Positions 61,498 to 64,000 of a stretch of DNA of 64,000 nt are shown in pieces (the stretch's first letter is position 1; each line of letters begins with the position of its first letter). Both the position numbers and the translations under genes were made by a program. The notes under the pieces are model-generated. The model had not been told where the DNA came from, made no database searches, and saw nothing but the letters and a program-made list of their open reading frames with translations. The stretch covers positions 2,155,001-2,219,000 of the forward strand of contig NZ_CP062222.1 of the NCBI RefSeq assembly GCF_017487405.1, given 5' to 3'. The stretch is from Brevundimonas goettingensis. GTDB taxonomy: Bacteria; Pseudomonadota; Alphaproteobacteria; Caulobacterales; Caulobacteraceae.

Positions 61498-63204
61498 TCA
61501 GTGGAGCCCGCCAAGCATCTGGAAATGCTCGACGATGGGTCCGAGGGCGAGGGCCGGGAAGAACTGCAGCCCGCCCAGGATGAGGATGACGCCGATCAGC
61601 AGGCCGACGAACTGCAGGCCGTCGGTCGGCAGGGTTCCGGCGCTGGGCGCGAGCTTGGGCTTGACCACCAGGGCGCCGGCGATGGCCAGGACCGCGATGG
61701 CCGGAACGAACCGGCCCGCCAGCATCCCGATTCCCAGAGTCGTGTTCCACCAGGGGGCGTTGGCGGTCAGGCCCGCGAAGGCCGAACCGTTGTTCGCCGC
61801 CGCCGAGGTATAGGCGTAGAGCATCTCCGACAGGCCGTGCGGCCCATGGTTCAGCAAGCCTTCCATCGCGGTCGGAAAGACGGCGGCGACGGCGGTGAAG
61901 CCGAGGATGGCCAGCGGCAGGACCAGCACCGCGATCATGGCGAACTGGATCTCGCGCGCCTCGATCTTCTTGCCGAGGTACTCGGGCGTGCGGCCGACCA
62001 TCAGACCGGCGACGAAGACCGCCAGCATGGCCATGACGACCATGATCGCGATGCCCGATCCGATCCCGCCGGGCAGGATCTCGCCCAGTTGCATCAGGAA
62101 CATCTGCAGGGCGCCCGACAGCGGCATGAAGCTGCCGTGCATGGCGTTGACCGAGCCGTTCGAGGCGCCGGTCGTGGGGCCGGCCCAGGCGACCGAGGAC
62201 GGCACGCCGAGACGGACCTCCTTGCCCTCCATATTGAGCGGCTGCTCGATCCCCGCGGCGACCAGGGCCGGGGCCGGCTGGGTCTCCAGGGCGTACATCC
62301 CGGCCGTGCAGGTGGCCAGCAGCACGAAGGCGGCGGCCACCAGGGCGCGGATGTCCTTCTTCGCCAGGACGCTGCGGCCGAAGGCGAAGAAGGCGGCCCA
62401 GCCGAGGACGTTGATCGAGACGGACTCGATCAGATTGGTCAGGGGCGACGGGTTCTCGAACGGATGGGCGGAGTTGGCGTTGAAGATGCCGCCCCCGTTG
62501 ATGCCCAGCTGTTTGATCGCCTCCTGGCTGGCGGCCGGGAACAGGGCAAGCGTCTGAGCCCCGCCCTCGAGGCCGGTCGCGGAGGCCGAAGCCGCCAGGC
62601 TCTGCACCACGCCCAGACCGACCAGCACCATGGCCAGAACGATCGACAGCGGCAGCAGCAGATAGAGGGTGGTCCGCGTCAGGTCGGCCCAGAAGTTTCC
62701 AACTCCCTCCCCGCGATTGGCGATGAAGGCGCGGGCCAGAGCGGCCGCGATGGTCGCGCCGGTGGCGGCGGAGAGGAAGTTCTGGGTCGTAAAGCCGGCC
62801 ATCTGGCTGAGGGTCGAGGCTGCGGCCTCACCCGAATAGGACTGCCAGTTGGTGTTGGTGACGAAGCTGACGGCGGCGTTGAAGGCCAGATGCGGCGACA
62901 TCCCGTCGAACCCTTGAGGGTTCAGCGGCAGGACGTTCTGCAACCTCAGGATCGCATAGAGCAGGAAGAAGCCGACCGCATTGAAGGCGATCAGGGCGGA
63001 GGCGTAGCCGAACCAGCCCTGGCTGCGCTGCGGGTCCACGCCCGCCGCCTTGTAGAACAGGCCCTCGACCGGCTTCAGCAGCGGGTCCAGCCAGGTGCGC
63101 TCGCCATTCCAGATGCGCGACAGATAGATCCCGATCGGCCAGGCGAAGGCGACGGAAAGCGAAAGGGTCAGGGCGATCTCGCCCCAGCCTTGAACAGTCA
63201 TCAT
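61498..63204 (-). CDS. kdpA: K+-transporting ATPase subunit KdpA
   Basis: 568 residues, ten membrane helices with the four-fold pore repeats of the potassium-transporter superfamily; visible selectivity-filter segments are [48 protein letters not shown] and [20 protein letters not shown]. It forms the K+-selective channel part of KdpFABC. Two adjacent ATGs (63204 and 63201) are possible starts. Thirteen bases separate it from kdpF. Confidence 0.97.
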   Translation of the reverse strand: MMTVQGWGEIALTLSLSVAFAWPIGIYLSRIWNGERTWLDPLLKPVEGLFYKAAGVDPQRSQGWFGYASALIAFNAVGFFLLYAILRLQNVLPLNPQGFDGMSPHLAFNAAVSFVTNTNWQSYSGEAAASTLSQMAGFTTQNFLSAATGATIAAALARAFIANRGEGVGNFWADLTRTTLYLLLPLSIVLAMVLVGLGVVQSLAASASATGLEGGAQTLALFPAASQEAIKQLGINGGGIFNANSAHPFENPSPLTNLIESVSINVLGWAAFFAFGRSVLAKKDIRALVAAAFVLLATCTAGMYALETQPAPALVAAGIEQPLNMEGKEVRLGVPSSVAWAGPTTGASNGSVNAMHGSFMPLSGALQMFLMQLGEILPGGIGSGIAIMVVMAMLAVFVAGLMVGRTPEYLGKKIEAREIQFAMIAVLVLPLAILGFTAVAAVFPTAMEGLLNHGPHGLSEMLYAYTSAAANNGSAFAGLTANAPWWNTTLGIGMLAGRFVPAIAVLAIAGALVVKPKLAPSAGTLPTDGLQFVGLLIGVILILGGLQFFPALALGPIVEHFQMLGGLH

Positions 63205-63217
63205 GACGGCGGCTCCT

Positions 63218-63301
63218 TCAGAACCGCTCGGGCCGCAGCAGGGCCGCGACCATATAGACGGCGACCACGACGGCGCCGGCGCCCCAGAGAATGGCGATCA
63301 T
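63218..63301 (-). CDS. kdpF: K+-transporting ATPase subunit KdpF
   Basis: 27 residues from ATG 63301: one helix [20 protein letters not shown] and the hallmark ending LLRPERF. KdpF stabilises the KdpABC complex. The ATG shares a base with the stop of the 28-residue frame before it (TGATG). Too short for automatic callers but clear by motif and place. Confidence 0.92.
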   Translation of the reverse strand: MIAILWGAGAVVVAVYMVAALLRPERF

Positions 63302-63387
63302 CAGCCGATCCTCTTCAGGGCATGGGCGAGAGCGGCGAAGGCGACAAACGCCCCGCCGCCCAACGCGAGAAACAACAGATCGGCCAT
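63301..63387 (-). CDS. 28-residue membrane peptide at the head of the kdp operon
   Basis: ATG 63387 with GGAGG seven to eight bases upstream, TGA at 63301 overlapping the kdpF start. One hydrophobic helix (MADLLFLALGGGAFVAFAAL) then a basic end (AHALKRIG). Similar very short helical peptides before kdpF are, as far as I recall, found in other proteobacterial kdp operons, but no function is assigned. Probably the first cistron of the operon. Confidence 0.75.
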   Translation of the reverse strand: MADLLFLALGGGAFVAFAALAHALKRIG

Positions 63388-63673
63388 TCGGCGCCTCCAA
63401 CTCGGTTCGAGCGGAGGTAGAGGCCCTATGGCCGTAAGGTCGCCATTCGGATTTCAGGACCCGGCATAAGGGCGGCGTAAAGATCGCCGGGCCGGACCCG
63501 CCGACGGCACATGAACGATAAGCAATCTACCTTTCCCCGTTGTAACTGGTCGGAGCGCAGCGGCGGCTGATACTCGCGCCGGCCGCCGGGCTATTCGCGA
63601 TCCAACGCGTGACCTTCCAAACGGCGTCTCTCTCAACCGGGACCGTCGCGGGTCCCGAAGGACTCGAACGCGC

Positions 63674-64000
63674 ATGACCGCCTCCCCCACCCGGTTCGCC
63701 CTTCTCGCCGCCACCGCCCTGACGGCCTATGTGGCCGCCTCGATGCCGGCCCTCCCGGCCATGGCGCAAACGGCGCCAGCCTCCACCCCGACTCAAAGGC
63801 CGGCCCAAACGCCTCCCCAGACGCCTGCTCCGGAGGAGGAGCCGGCCTCGACGGTCGCCGACGTCACCGTGACCAGCCGCGCCGACGCCATCCGCAGCTC
63901 GATCGACTCGACCAGCTACAGCCTGGCCAACGATCTGCAGGCCTCGACCGGCACCCTGGCCGACGCCCTGCGCAACGTGCCTTCGGTTGACGTCGACCCC
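63674..64000 (+). CDS. TonB-dependent receptor, N-terminal part (cut by window edge)
   Basis: 109 codons from ATG 63674 (AAGGA upstream) to the right edge, no stop. Signal peptide (FALLAATALTAYVAASMPAL then AMAQ), a Pro/Gln/Thr-rich stretch, a TonB-box-like STVADVTVTSRADAIRSSID and the start of the plug (TGTLADALRNVPSVDVDP). This type usually continues as an outer-membrane receptor of 700 or more residues. It is divergent from kdp with 286 bases in between, which hold both promoters; no operator is evident there. Substrate unknown. Confidence 0.85.
   Translation, partial: MTASPTRFALLAATALTAYVAASMPALPAMAQTAPASTPTQRPAQTPPQTPAPEEEPASTVADVTVTSRADAIRSSIDSTSYSLANDLQASTGTLADALRNVPSVDVDP

Overview
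The window is a GC-rich, densely coded chromosomal segment of an alphaproteobacterium of the order Caulobacterales; a Brevundimonas- or Caulobacter-like genome is my best guess. Supporting signs are a flbT-flaF-flagellin block with a sigma-54 type promoter region, a TPR-glycosyltransferase resembling Caulobacter FlmG, a yajC-secD pair, an infA-maf-RNase E/G-yacG operon, DUF2948 and UPF0262 behind murA, many TonB-linked genes, and a tRNA-His without the extra 5' G, a feature reported for a subset of alphaproteobacteria. No CRISPR array, integrase, transposase, rRNA or recognisable defence system is visible.

Layout. 1-6.2 kb (minus): secD (cut by the left edge), yajC, a degenerate LysM/M23 NlpD-like lipoprotein, a tandem OmpA-domain protein, pcm, surE, a small secreted protein and serS. 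6.2-8.8 kb: a DUF559 gene bracketed by inverted palindromic repeats, then a cyclic-nucleotide-domain/patatin protein. 8.8-16.8 kb: tRNA-His, exbB-exbD-tonB, tRNA-Phe, yacG/RNase/maf/infA, UPF0262/DUF2948/murA, a 58-residue gene and a tRNA-Thr. 16.8-25.6 kb: secreted protein, msrB, a repeat island, an S41-like protein, a hybrid histidine kinase, lipB, a FliN-like protein, two small membrane proteins, tRNA-Leu and mgtE. 25.7-30.9 kb: a lysozyme-domain gene broken by two frameshifts, DUF3008, ExoD, a tiny 21-codon transcription unit, unrecognised genes and two copies of a tandem repeat.

30.9-36 kb is the flagellin locus. Flagellin, flaF and flbT are on minus, with an enhancer-like site, a perfect IHF-consensus match, a sigma-54 promoter match and two back-to-back hairpins in the flagellin leader. 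A divergent TPR-glycosyltransferase follows. 36-39.8 kb holds a MoxR ATPase, a lipoprotein, an HD phosphohydrolase, an NrtR-like regulator and tRNA-Ser.

40-54.6 kb is a catabolic island. It has a type-B carboxylesterase, a short-chain dehydrogenase and a ROK sugar kinase. It continues with a TonB-dependent receptor, a D-2-hydroxyacid (D-lactate type) dehydrogenase, an alpha/beta esterase, AraC and GntR regulators, an SGNH hydrolase, an MFS carrier, a pectinesterase and an FMN-dependent L-2-hydroxyacid (L-lactate type) dehydrogenase. Three copies of one dyad, ACCTNTC-N-GANAGGT, lie before the receptor and before the regulator pair, which suggests a shared regulon. A plausible reading (inference) is uptake and ester cleavage of a plant-derived substrate, with oxidation of the released hydroxy acids and sugar or polyol.

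54.5-63.4 kb (minus) is a kdp potassium-uptake operon: a 28-residue peptide, kdpF, kdpA, kdpB, a 58-residue one-helix protein, a TorF-type porin, kdpC, kdpD, kdpE. The two genes between kdpB and kdpC are unusual. The window ends inside a divergent TonB-dependent receptor gene.
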